Below are positions 27,160 through 36,892 of a stretch of 64,000 bases of DNA, one piece after another (the stretch's first letter is position 1; each line of letters begins with the position of its first letter). The DNA comes from Isoetes taiwanensis. Lineage: Eukaryota; Streptophyta; Lycopodiopsida; Isoetales; Isoetaceae. The stretch spans positions 620,001 through 684,000 of the forward strand of contig JAJEKV010000039.1 in the NCBI GenBank assembly GCA_021234155.1, given 5' to 3'. Position numbers and translations under genes: made by a program. A model generated the notes under the pieces. It worked only from the letters and a program-made list of their open reading frames with translations, made no database searches and was not told where the DNA came from.

Positions 27160-28810
27160 GAATATGTTCTCACAAAGACTACGTACAGTTAAAGTTTAAA
27201 AAAACAATTAAAAGACTTCGTTCAGAGTGAGCACATATTTCCCAATATCTATCCTGGGTTTTTAAGCCAGGCCACATTAGGTACTCCTACTCCCATGGAT
27301 ATTTATTTTCTTGGAGCTTAAGATATACATTTGCATCAGATATATTCAAGAATACTTAACTTTAAATCATAACATAATGTACAATCCATCTATATCCTTG
27401 TTTGTATCCATATAAATCTTGAATGTAAATTAAATTCATCCTATTGTTCATCCATATAACTCAATATTTTTTTCATTTCATATTTCATATCTAGACATAA
27501 TATCAGTAGTCAAAATCAGTAACATCATATCAAAATTTCTTTTATCCGCACCTATTTTTCGCAAGTAGCTATAAATCCAATCCATAACCATTAATGTCAC
27601 AGATTTCAGAATTTGTGCATCTTGGTTTGCTCTAGCTCAAAGAAATGTCAATGTTTAACATTCCGTAATTAACTTGCACCCTTTTGTTCATTTATCCACC
27701 AAAAGGGAAGATCTCACCAAATATTTGTACAATCTTAGAGTGGGTCGTTATCTTCATCTGGCCCATCGATTGTAGCAAAAGCAACCATCAACTGAAAACA
27801 ACACCAGGAGAGAGTGTTCTGGTTACCTGCACCCAAACAATGAATAAGTTAGCAAAATTATGGTAACTATACAAGGGGCGTCAGGTAAGCTGTAGAACAC
27901 TCTGGCTCTTCGCCCTTCACCTATTATTTTCAGTAAATAGATGTATCCAAAGGAGCTTTATTAAAGCATATGGATTCAACAGCTTTAAAAGTCGCTAACA
28001 TCAAACCTATTCACATATTAAGTTTACACTGGAAATTAAAACAACACCAGAGTTAAGTAAACAATGCAAACACTACCAAAATAGACACACGGCCATATTC
28101 TTACTATACATTCCCCATCATACCAATATCTATATGTTATGAGAAGTTAACTCTAACCAACTTAGGTGCTACATTTCTGCAAAAAAACCACCTAAGCACA
28201 TCTGGTATAGAGATTTATCCATGATAGAAACCTGATAAATATAGCCCCAAGTATTTACTAGCAGCTGGACCTTCAAAGGGCATCAATAGTGGCAACAATA
28301 TCATTTTCACGTATTTCTAATGGCATCTGCAACTAGCCATATTATGCATCAGATAAAATACCATGGTAATCTGTACACGGTTTCTGAACAAAGGAAATAG
28401 CATATCTTATTAAGACCTCAGTTCGCTTTCAGAAAATAGAGTATATACAAGTCTTTAGACTGAGGTAGTACTCTAATATTGAACTTTTTTAACCTGTTAC
28501 ATATTTAGAATATAGTACCATCAATAAAGCCAGCAGTATCAAAAGTTTGTTGTTATTTTCATGATAGAGGCCATATTTATTTTTAGCCATATCGCTGTTG
28601 TTATTTTCACAATAGAAGCTATACTTTTGATCATATCCATTTCGAGATGGAGCAGTGCTCATTCTACTACATAACAAATAGAGATGAAGTAGTATTTTCC
28701 TATCTCACTGACAAGCCAATAAGTATATACCGAACCTGATTATTGGCGCTCCCATAGCCATCGTTTTGCACTTGGTCACAGGTTCCGGCTGTATTTTCTT
28801 TGCCAACAGA

Positions 28811-28889
28811 GCCGCATCTCCATTTGAAGGCAAGAAGTGATAACATAGAGCCGCATCTCCATTTGAAGGCAAGAAGTGATAACATGTAC
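28811..28889. repeat. 39-bp tandem duplication
   Basis: Two direct copies of the block starting agccgcatctccatttgaag, also present in S copy 2 (about 62695-62773). On the minus strand the length is a multiple of three, so it duplicates 13 codons (MLSLLAFKWRCGS) without changing frame just upstream of a CAG|GTTCGG donor-like site. Confidence 0.8.
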
Positions 28890-29820
28890 TAGTATCTGTG
28901 ATATGCAAATCCATGCCAGAACTATTACATTTAAGCTATTTTCGTGGAAGGCTGTGTAAACCAATCATTTTTTAACTGTAACCAAATAATGGAAATCATC
29001 AAACCTGATAAAGAGAGCTCTTTTAGCATTAGCTTTTGGAGTTCTATTCATCTTGTTCCATAGCAGAAAGCAGCAATGAAAATGCCACGAAACACCAAGG
29101 CCTTCATTTGGGCACTAGATCTACTGCCGAGAGCTCGAAATGCCAAGATTTTTGCATAACGGCTCATGCCATGTCTTTCCATTTGCATATGAAGATGCCA
29201 TATTCAGATTTGTCCCATCGAAATGAGAATACTTGTGTCTATCAGACCCTAGCCGCACATTCTGACCATGGTCCAATGCCCTAAATAATTTTCGACTCTT
29301 ACTTTACCTTTATCTTTACCTTTACCTTGGCATGTGTATATTCGAAATTGGCTTTGGCCTTGACATGTTGCCGCCATAAATAAATGTCTTAGAAGTTCTC
29401 AAAATGAATTATAAGTCACCTATATAGGTGTGTACAATTAAAGAGCACATTAATTATAAGACTCCTTTTTTCAATGGGGTGTATGAAACGTCACATTATT
29501 GGGTCTCCAAATTAAGAATACCAATAAATTCTTTACCATATCCACGTACAAGATTGGTTCTTTATGCATCTATAAAGGAATAAATGTGTGAACTATGTAA
29601 AAGCAAAAAGGCCACACCTTACCTTTAATGGCATAATATTTACCCTAGGGTGTATAATATTAGTGCATTCATATGCAAAGACATAGAGCTAAACTAGTCA
29701 TCAATTATATGACGAATAGGAGCATGTCAAATACATGCAAGCATATCCACCAAAATAATTTTTGAAGAGCTCTTAAGGACACTCAATTCTAGTGCAATGT
29801 ATATTTTTTGAAGAATCAAT

Positions 29821-29980
29821 TTCTTCTTCTTCTTCTTCTTCTTCTTCTTCTTCTTCTTCTTCTTCCTCCTCCTCTTCTATTTTTTTTCCATGGAAGAAGG
29901 ACGTCGTTGAAAGACGAGGCCCATTCTTCCTCTATTTTTTATTACAAGAAGGGGACGTCGTTGAAAGACGAGGCCCCTTC
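29821..29980. repeat. TTC tract followed by a duplicated GTCGTTGAAAGACGAGG motif
   Basis: About 15 TTC repeats, then CCTCCTCCTC, then two copies about 47 bases apart of a block containing cgtcgttgaaagacgaggcc next to cttc-rich and gaagaagg words. It takes the place of the GTAGGAC inverted repeat found in other families. S copy 2 has the same arrangement at 63712-63910. Confidence 0.8.
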
Positions 29981-30096
29981 TTTTTATGTTCTTCCTTTTT
30001 TTTATTTTTATTTTTTACATGTCAATATATAGTTCTTTTTAATTAACAATGTAAATAGTTTTAATGTCAATGATCTTTTCAACGTGAATGGTCTTT

Positions 30097-30129
30097 TTGT
30101 TTTGTTTTTTTTTTTTTTTTTTTTTCTTT
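30097..30129. repeat. Poly(T) run
   Basis: T-rich run of about 30 bases. It could be the A-tail of a minus-strand retro-insertion, but no matching target-site duplication or coding part was found. Confidence 0.5.
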
Positions 30130-30300
30130 ATTTATGTAAGTTTTCTAATTATTGAATGCCTTTATTTTTTTGCATGTACACTAATAACAAAATGCGTCGC
30201 TCTTGGAAATCGATTTTCGCAGCTCGAAGACATTCTAGGTAAGAATTTGAGTTTGAGTAGGAGAATAAAATTTTAATGTTTTATTTAGGTTAAAAAAAAA

Positions 30301-30702
30301 CTTGGGGAGACTTGGACAAGGGCATGGTCGGCTCCGCCTTGAGTGGAGAAGACTAGGTGTTCCGGGTCCAAGCTCACCGTATACTCTTGTAATTTTATTG
30401 ATTAATGTATTTAGTTTAGAAAAATTGGGGAGACTTGGACAAGGGCATGGTCGACTCCGCCTTGAGTGGAGAAGACTAGGTGTTCCGGGTCCAAGCTCAC
30501 CGTTTACTCTTGTAATTTTATTGATTAATGTATTTAGTTTAGAAAAATTTGGGGAGACTTGGACAAGGGCATGGTCGGCTCCGCCTTGAGTGGAGAAGAC
30601 TAGGTGTTCCGGGTCCAAGCTCACCGCCTACTCTTGTTTATTTTTTTTATTAATATATCAATAAATAGAAATCTTTACGGGATTGGACAAGGGCGGGGTT
30701 TT
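30301..30702. repeat. Three 123-124-bp tandem repeats plus a partial fourth
   Basis: The word ggggagacttggacaagg begins at 30304, 30428 and 30551. Each repeat continues through a conserved tgttccgggtccaagctcacc to a ttgtaattttattgattaatg tail. A shortened copy (ggattggacaagggcgggg) follows near 30680. The frames read through this block on both strands are products of the repeat. Such arrays occur near the ends of some plant DNA transposons, but no terminal inverted repeats were identified. Confidence 0.85.
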
Positions 30703-30947
30703 TGAAAAAAATTGCATTATTGATTTTCGGGTTTCTAGTTAAGAATGTTGTTTTTTAAAGATGTTAGGGATGTCAAAGAAACACTGATGTGGAGTGGTTA
30801 AGAGCAAGAAAAAATTTAAATAGTTGGTTTTAAAAAAAAAAAAAAAAAAAAGGGAAACTAACTCTTAAGAAAGTAGGTAAAGATTCATAATGAAGGTTTG
30901 AAAAAAGTCACAAAGCAAGATTAATGAATCTAAATTGGTTTGTAGGT

Positions 30948-33900
30948 ATGGCCCCGACTGTGAAGACACTAATGATTAGTGAGATTAGACGCATGGTCAT
31001 AAATGAGATATGTGCTAACGAAAGTCCCGATCGGGAGATGCAAAAGCCCGGTCAACGCGGTCGACCATTTTGTCGGACATGTGAAAAGGAAGTGCCAATT
31101 TGAGTTAGCACAAAAATGGCCAGGTCAAGAAGAAATGTTGACTTCTCTCCTTGACACACATGTAAAGCCAATGATTGGAAACCCCATGGATGAACTGAAG
31201 ACATGTTTGAAGCATTCAGTGCAGCTTAAAAGTCCCAATGCCGAGGCTCGTGTCAAGGAATGGGTAGCTTCATGGAATTCCTCAAAGAAGCGACGTGCAG
31301 ATCACAAGAACATCATTGCGGATCTCAATGCACGCCGGGTTGGAGGTAATTAAAAATGCTTTGCATCGGGGGAAGCTCTAGTGGAGCAGGGCCTAGCAAG
31401 GCCCACTTTTCTTTGGAGAATCACATGAACACATCAATCTTTGTTGATCCCATGCCCGTAGAGGCCGTGGATGTGATACGCCTTATTGAGGAGAAACCAA
31501 CACATCGCACGTATCAAATCAAGATCAACGGAACACAACACTTCCAAGATGATGAGCTATACAGTGGATGGGTTTTCAAGGGCAAAGATAGGGCAGAGAC
31601 GTATGAGATGGCTCAAAGATACATACGCTTCAAGAGCCCGCATCCTGCTTTGGCTACATCCATTGGACTTGCATATGAAGTTGCTAGCTCTAGTGGGGAT
31701 ACCATAGGGCCAATGGTGATTCTACCTTTCATGAATGGAGAGACACTTGCACACTTGTTTGACTATTTACCTAATAACTTGTCACGCTTTTAGAAGATGG
31801 TCAAATGCAATTGCTAGAGCCAAGAAGAACCCGACAAACACATAGGCTTTGAACTTAGGAGCAAAATGCGAAGTTGTATATCGAAGATGTTCCGGAGATA
31901 GCTCTTGCCCTAGCGGAAGGTGTCGTTGAGATCCACAAAGGCCACTTCACTCACACAAAGCTTAATTGCAAGAGAGTCAAATTACATTTTGATGATGAGT
32001 ACCAAAATGTGTGGGTGGCCATTGGTGATTGGGACAATGCAATTCATTTTTACGCCAAAGAGCGTCGTCCCTTGTTGAAGTGTTGGTACTTACTTTCGGA
32101 TGGACAAGCAAAATATCCATGGTTAGAGGAAACTGTGTTTGAGAAATCAAAGGATGATGATCGTGTATGGGGACACGAAATTCATGATGTCTATGCATTG
32201 GGATATATTTATGAGATGCTTACGGATTTCGTGCAAGCTATGCGATTTAATGGAGTGGTTTAATAATAACAACAATGCCCAATGGATTAATCCAACCCAT
32301 ATGTACCAACGACGTCTTGACAAGTTGGAGGAGCAAAAACAAGAATGATGTGCCTACGTGAAGACGTATTCTCATCACGCGACCCAAAGCTTCCGAAGTT
32401 GTTGAAGCCTTACAAAGTGTTGGAATATCTTCTACCATGGTTGTGAGACAAAGACGACACATGAAGTGCATGGATGCCTTGGAGATGTCAAAATTGTTGT
32501 TGTCACAACTCAAATAATGAATACAATATTGTATATCTTGCCATGTTTAAGAGTATTAAATTTTTTTAATTGTCTAATAACCAAATATATAAAGACACTT
32601 TTAATTATTCAAATCCCAATGTTTTGTAATGAACTTCCCATGTTGCTAACATTTGTTGCTTTCCTACTATGTTATTCATCGCCTCCATATAAATAACTTG
32701 CAAGTTTTTGCACATGTCCAAAGAACCATGGGATGCGGCACGATGGCATATCTATTGTTCACAACTTTACTTCTCGCGGGCTTGGTAGCCTTATTGACAC
32801 CCTAAACCCGCAAAGGCCTTTAAGAGGCGGTTGGTCGTTCGGGTTTAGCTCGCCACCACCGCCACCTCCACCATTCTCCTGGATTTGGTATGGATTTTTG
32901 CTAGGATAAAATGTAAGTTAACCATTTATTTTTAACGTTCTAATGTTTTTAAATGTAGCGTGTAAATGCGGTTTGCGCCCTTCTTTTCCTATGCATAATG
33001 TTCGTCGTCGTGGTTATGGGCGGATCTTCTTCTCACCACCGTAGAAAGAGATCGGAAAAGGACCTCGCATCCAGCCAGAAGACGAAGAAGCGGGGAACTC
33101 CAGAGATATCAACGAGGCGATAACCACGAAGATAGGTGGAATGCCTTGCAATTCGGGATGTCGCCCAGAAAATGGAGATTGCGCGCCGTGTTGTTGAACA
33201 AAGTAGGCGGAGGTCTCGGCCCCATGACCCTCCACGTCATAGCTCATACACTCCTTCGAATTCAATCTTGGGCCCGCCTCCCTGAGCACGAGGAGAATGA
33301 ACCCCCACGGCGGAGCCCGACCGTTTTACGCCGGAGTGGGCGCAATTCCTCTTCAAGCTCATAAAGATCGTGCACCACCTGCACCACCTCCACGAAGGCA
33401 TCTCTTTCAATATATATGAGTGAGTTCATCTTGAATTATGCCCTTTTTGTTCACTCACATATTCATATGTTAGTCGTATGTTGAGTGTAGTAGCAAGAAG
33501 TTGCCGCCACAAAGACCGCAGATGGCGGCGACAATTTTTGGAAGATGGCTAATAGTGTCACAAATAGCGTTTGCCATAACGTCCACAAGGGTGAATGGAA
33601 CTGGGAGCCTATGATGAGGAAAAGAGAGGATCAAGGAGCTTTTAGAAGCGAGAATATCCCGAGCTCAAGTCGGGAGAGATCTCATGGAGGAGGTTTGTTC
33701 AAAGCGGGGGTAAACATGTTAAAGCCACCGTGTATTAGGCTCTTTTGTTCTTCATTATAACCTCATTGTACTCATATTTTATTTATATTTTGCGAGGTAA
33801 TCGGAAGAAGCAGCTGAAAGCTCTTGCCAAAGCTACAGGAGTCTCGATAGAGGAAGTGGCACAGCCTATCTGGTTGACTAATGAGGCATTTCAAGTACAT

Positions 33901-34418
33901 CATCTCTCCCATGAGTCGTATAATTAGATGATGCCATGTGGACTAAGTCCTTGTATTGCATTGTAGTGTTTGAAGGCCAACATATTATCAAAGAAAGGGG
34001 AAGCTAGAACAAAGGCAGCAGCTACTGACGCCGAGGTATGACGAAGCAAGTGGCGACCATAGTGCCAATAAGACTGGGTCCGCGCTTATGGCTTTCTCGG
34101 ATAAGCTATTTGTAAGTATAAATTTGGTTTATAATGTAGGTTCTCGAGTTGAACACTAACATTAGTTTTGGTGCTCATTCTCAATAGGCGCCATTTGTTT
34201 GGTCGCCCACCGCTAAAGATGAACGCGAAAGGGCCTTCAAACAAAGGCGATCATGCGGCCATCGCAGTCGCCACTCTTGGCGTGAAAGGGGGATGAAGTG
34301 TGTATCATTCATTAGATAATTATTTGTGACTACAATGAACTAATTGTTGCGATACAATATAATGCAGGTAAATGAAGACGAAGCCAATGAAGAAGAAGAA
34401 GAAGAGAGCAACAACTAA
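30948..34418 (+). pseudogene. Multi-exon gene or pseudogene with a degenerate protein-kinase-like part and acidic C-terminus
   Basis: A start at 30948 (MAPTVKTLMISEIRRM, after an acceptor-like TTTGTAG) opens 50 codons; overlapping frames at 31003-31353, 31356-31793 and 31874-32263 carry the longest coding parts. The last has kinase-like features: ALAEGVVEIHKGHFTHTKLN in the place of the catalytic loop, IGDWDNA in the place of DFG, and HDVYALGYIYEML like the D.YSLG segment. HRD and DFG are not intact, so catalysis is unlikely. Later exon-like parts are rich in Pro, Arg and Ser (32850-33420). A well-bounded run follows: DEASGDHSANKTGSALMAF ending at TTT|GTAAGT, then CTCAATAG|GCG with APFVWSPTAKDERERAFKQR, then AATGCAG|GT with VNEDEANEEEEEESNN and a TAA. 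The exact exon chain and the frame changes between 30948 and 31874 are unresolved. Confidence 0.45.
31874..32263 (+). CDS. Pseudokinase-like coding segment
   Basis: An open frame of about 129 codons within the larger gene. It aligns by eye with the C-lobe of the protein kinase fold: helix-E-like ALALAEGVVEIH, a degenerate catalytic loop, a beta hairpin ending VWVAIGDWDNA, and a helix-F-like DVYALGYIYEMLTDF. The preceding frame (31356-31793) has PMVILPFMNGETLAHLFDYL, like the kinase hinge and helix D, so the two probably belong to one domain split by a frameshift or intron at about 31794-31873. The catalytic Asp and the DFG motif are replaced. Confidence 0.45.
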   Translation: MYIEDVPEIALALAEGVVEIHKGHFTHTKLNCKRVKLHFDDEYQNVWVAIGDWDNAIHFYAKERRPLLKCWYLLSDGQAKYPWLEETVFEKSKDDDRVWGHEIHDVYALGYIYEMLTDFVQAMRFNGVV

Positions 34419-34860
34419 AGACTTAATATATTTTGTAATGTGCAAATTACATTGTGAAATATATTAATTGAATTCAATTTAAATTTTTTATGCTTTGTTC
34501 TTATTATTTGTGATTTTTTGTTATGTTAATTTTATGCTCGATTCTATTTTTTTATTCTCGAGATTTATTAAACATTTAATTACATATTAAACAATAATGC
34601 TTATCTACCATTAATATAATTTAATCAATATTTGTTTCTATTTTTCGAATTTTTAAATTTTTAAATATTTATTCTCGATTTATTTTGTTCATATTTAATA
34701 TTTATTAATACTATTAATATTATTGATAATATTAATATTAATAAATATTACTAAATATTTATTTATATTAAATATTTGTTAATTTTGAATATGAATATTA
34801 ACTGTCCGTTAAATCATATTGAATAATATTAAATAAATATTTTTTTTTTATCAAAATTCC
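34419..34860. other. AT-rich stretch without a gene
   Basis: Very AT-rich with many taatatt/aatatta words. It holds a likely 3' untranslated region just after 34418. No open frame or known feature is seen. Confidence 0.6.
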
Positions 34861-34861
34861 T

Positions 34862-35395
34862 TAATCGTCGTTGAACGACGCGTTATGCGCGGGGGTCTTA
34901 CGCCCGCCAGCTGTCGTTGAACGACGCTTAATTCCGCGGCGCCCGGCCGGCCAGACAGCGACAAACCACGCAGCCAGACGGTGACAACCACGCCAAAGAA
35001 CGCCGTTGAACGACGTTTCACACGCAGCGGCACGCCAGTCGGCGCTACTCGCTACCCGCTGGCAACGCCACGCTGGACGGACATGATGACATGTACTTTT
35101 CGTTGTTGAACGACGTTGCCAGGTCATCTGCCACGCCAGCCGGCCCGGCGGCGCTGCCCCTCCGGCAAAGCGTCCGCGTGCGGGTCGACCCACGGTATCG
35201 CCCGGCGTTGAACGGCGCCGGTCGCCGCTTAAAGACGCCCTTGTTGCGACGCTGCGATAGCGAACGCCCTAAATGTCGCTTATCGACGCCCGACGCGTCG
35301 AAATAGATCGTCGTTTTATCGACGCTTTGACGCCGATCATCGACGCAAGCAAATTACGCCCGACGCCGTAATAGACGCCGTGAATGCTGGCTTTG
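34862..35395. repeat. GC-rich island with palindromic CGTCGTTGAACGACG motifs
   Basis: A sharp rise in GC and CpG inside AT-rich surroundings. Five copies or near copies of the 15-base imperfect palindrome lie at about 34866, 34914, 35001, 35101 and 35203. After that come many CGACGC words, including gaCGTCG and taTCGACGC. Frames on both strands are GC-driven and not convincing genes. Confidence 0.75.
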
Positions 35396-35555
35396 GTTTT
35401 GTAGTGGAGAGGTATAATGAATATATGTGCCTTTACAAAAAAAAATCACAAAGTGAAGTGTGCCCGGGGAGGCATGGCCTCACGCAGGAGGCTATGGTCG
35501 CTTGCGTATTACCTTCACACAAAAGGAAAAGAAATAAATTGATTGAGTTTAAGCA

Positions 35556-35744
35556 ATGCTTAAGAGAAAAAGGGTCGAAGCCTCTCCGTCCCAACGTAAG
35601 AGGAAGCATGCAATCATTTCAAATAGTGAGGAAGCAGAGCAACCTGCCACATATGATGCTTCCTCTCTTGAAATGACTAGGCCACAATTCAAGCCTCCTC
35701 AAGTTTGTAAGAAGAATCTCGGGGAAAAATCACCGAAAAAATAG
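35556..35744 (+). CDS. Small basic ORF with nuclear-localisation-like clusters
   Basis: 62 codons, starting MLKRKRVEASPSQRKRKH and ending LGEKSPKK before TAG, with a donor-like AG|GTACTT directly after. The two Lys/Arg clusters resemble a bipartite nuclear localisation signal. It may be an exon of a transposon-associated gene; no family is recognised. Confidence 0.3.
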   Translation: MLKRKRVEASPSQRKRKHAIISNSEEAEQPATYDASSLEMTRPQFKPPQVCKKNLGEKSPKK

Positions 35745-35949
35745 GTACTTTTCAACCCTCTTCTTCCGGAACCACCATATGATGCAATTTAATATTGAAC
35801 CTGTTATTTTCCAAAGAAGGTCTAGCAAGCTTGAACAATCGTGCACACCACTTACTTCTTCATTTGGGTGTGTTGTAAGTTATATGTAGGAAATTTGTCT
35901 TTGCTAGTTTCGAGTTGTGGTGGATAATTTCAGTTCACAAAGTAGTATG

Positions 35950-36520
35950 TAGCTCCAAATGTGTTCTGGGGACAGTCATATGGTGCCGCTTATATGTTAA
36001 TAATGTAGTTTGTAGCATATGTAGTGTCACATATAGTACCAAACGTGGTACCTTATCCGAATAGTGAATTGGCTTCCATATGTTTCTATACTTAGTGTCA
36101 TATGTGATGTTAGATATGGTGATACTTGTGAATGGTGGATTGTGCGCCATATGTGGTGCCAAGCTAGCATGCTAAATATTGCACCACGCTATCTCGCCAC
36201 ATATGGGGTGGTGGATGCTGCCGGGATGTGGTGCCTTCATGCATTGTGGTGCCACATGTGGTGTCTAATGTGGCACCACTATGGATCCACATTTTGCACC
36301 ACATGTGGTGTCTTTGACGCCATTTGTGGTCTTGCAATGGATTGCCATATGTGGTGCCTTGGGTGCATTGTGGTGCCATATGTGGTGTGGCATGTGGCAC
36401 CAGGTTTGGTGCCACATGCCACACCACATGTGGTGAATATGATGCCATTTGTGGTGCAAAGTTTGTCATGATGGAATTTGTGGTGTGTAAAGTGGTGCCT
36501 GTTGTGTCATGTGGTACTAA
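35950..36520. repeat. Degenerate TGGTGCCATATGTGGTG minisatellite
   Basis: Many spaced, imperfect copies of gtggtgccacatgtggtg and relatives, with both orientations present (atggcaccac and gtggtgccat). Overlapping frames rich in Met, Trp, His and Cys on both strands are products of the repeat. Confidence 0.7.
36376..36433. repeat. Strong inverted repeat (hairpin)
   Basis: Arms 36376-36402 and 36407-36433 are complementary over 27 bases with one T-G mismatch, around a ggtt loop. The inner 21 bases (GTGGTGTGGCATGTGGCACCA) pair perfectly. It lies inside the TGGTGCC minisatellite. Confidence 0.85.
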
Positions 36521-36655
36521 CCTTGGATTACTTTCCGGATGAATTCAACAGACACCGGGAGAATGGATCAACTCTACAAGATCGAAAGTGATTCGAAGTA
36601 AAGGCAAGGTTGCAAACTTGTGATCAAAGCCCGCAGGTGCTACAAATGAAGGTTC

Positions 36656-36892
36656 AAAGAACTTGAGTTCCGCATCGAGAAGATGAATAAAGATTTAAAA
36701 AAATGGGAAGGAATGATTAAGGATAAACCAAGTCGTGCAGACGGTATTCAGGCTATATGCCAAGATACAGAGGCTGAGCTGAAGGAACTATTACCAGAAC
36801 TTGAGCAGACAAAAATCGAGGAGCTTAATCTGCTGTCAGCCAGGGAAGCAGACACAACAGCATTGAAAGTGCTGGAACCAAGGTTAGAGAGG
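36656..36892 (+). pseudogene. Coiled-coil coding fragment abutting the R array
   Basis: The frame is open from about 36650. It reads RFKELEFRIEKMNKDLKKWE and continues with Glu, Lys and Leu-rich heptads (AELKELLPELEQTKIEEL) to LEPRLERSK, where R-unit sequence starts at about 36893 and the frame soon ends. It looks like part of a coiled-coil protein cut by the junction with the repeat array. The family is not recognised. Confidence 0.4.

Larger units (their letters stand above)
27160..30069. repeat. Unit family S, copy 1
   Basis: These 2.9 kb recur at 61044-64000, about 33.9 kb further on, and the match continues to the window end. The unit holds the GTGCAG|GTAACC donor-type segment (27800-27940), a cctaag motif region shared with Q (28140-28200), a 39-base tandem duplication (28811-28889), an exon-like stretch upstream of a CAG|GTTTGA donor at 29003, a TTC tract (29821-29865) and two GTCGTTGAAAGACGAGGCCC repeats (29900-29975). 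No unbroken gene is seen. Confidence 0.9.

Noticed and set aside
30097-30851. Poly(T) at 30097 and poly(A) at 30831 as ends of a retroposed copy
   Set aside because: No target-site duplication or coding core could be matched between them.
34851-35306. GC-rich frames on both strands at the palindrome island
   Set aside because: Frames are open because stop codons are rare in GC-rich DNA; they consist of repeated motif translations.
35935-36542. Met/Trp/His/Cys-rich frames on both strands
   Set aside because: They are translations of the TGGTGCC minisatellite.
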